A stretch of DNA of 5,557 nucleotides from RBC101 sp052387735. Lineage in GTDB: Bacteria > Gemmatimonadota > Gemmatimonadetes > Gemmatimonadales > Gemmatimonadaceae. The stretch is from positions 1 to 5,557 of the forward strand of contig JBQTIW010000269.1 of NCBI GenBank assembly GCA_052387735.1. Direction: 5' to 3'. Shown here one piece after another: positions 5,548 to 5,557 of the stretch (position 1 is its first letter; every line of letters begins with the position of its first letter). The position numbers and the translations under genes are program-made. The notes beneath the pieces are model-generated. The model was not told the origin of the DNA, ran no database searches, and saw nothing but the letters and a program-made list of their open reading frames with translations.

Positions 5548-5553
5548 TAGCTA
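5548..5553 (+). repeat. Candidate target-site duplication, right copy (TAGCTA)
   Basis: This is identical to 3852-3857 on the other side of the IS. Read on the minus strand, the bases here continue as GTTAGCT (5555-5549), which resembles an integron core box, so the IS probably entered within a few bases of a cassette junction. Confidence 0.6.
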
Positions 5554-5557
5554 ACAG

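Noticed and set aside
4483..5550. 355-aa plus-strand frame overlapping the transposase
   Set aside because: It has low-complexity Arg/Pro/Ala composition, sits in another frame of the transposase and crosses the IS terminal repeat, so it is a shadow.

Overview
The window is GC-rich bacterial DNA made up almost entirely of mobile or captured modules. No housekeeping gene or RNA gene is visible. The composition, the integron attC sites and the element types suggest an environmental, high-GC Gram-negative-type bacterium. The lineage cannot be fixed from this sequence alone.

Layout. (1) Positions 1-1294 are the 3' part of a group II intron. It holds the tail of a reverse transcriptase/maturase gene, broken by a one-base frameshift near 790-793, followed by well-formed catalytic domains V and VI. 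(2) The intron sits inside an IS3-family transposase gene. Its 3' exon resumes at about 1295 and runs to 1912, followed by the presumed right end of that IS. (3) Positions 2047-3020 carry two integron attC sites (2047-2118 and 2889-3020). In both, the extrahelical bases place the cassette reading direction on the minus strand. Between them is a cassette with a minus-strand toxin-antitoxin pair (Unstab_antitox/TIGR02574-type antitoxin, ParE/RelE-type toxin), whose toxin stop codon lies one base before attC. (4) Upstream in the same minus-strand array is a second cassette (attC at 2889-3020). Its reading frame (3032-3718, open to 3850) encodes an unrecognised protein with a possible PD-(D/E)XK-like core. 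(5) Positions 3858-5547 are a complete ISNCY-type insertion sequence with 16-bp perfect terminal inverted repeats and one intact 449-aa DDE transposase. It landed at the start of the second cassette, a few bases from a likely further recombination core near 5549-5555.

How it fits together: this is a fragment of a mobile-integron or chromosomal-integron cassette array reading right to left, invaded from both sides by insertion sequences, one of which was itself invaded by a retroelement. The toxin-antitoxin cassette is the kind that stabilises such arrays. The second cassette may be a defence or nucleic-acid-processing gene whose 5' end has been separated from upstream transcription by the ISNCY element. 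The ISNCY element also carries a perfect 14-bp inverted repeat that spans its own transposase start codon and could silence read-through transcripts.
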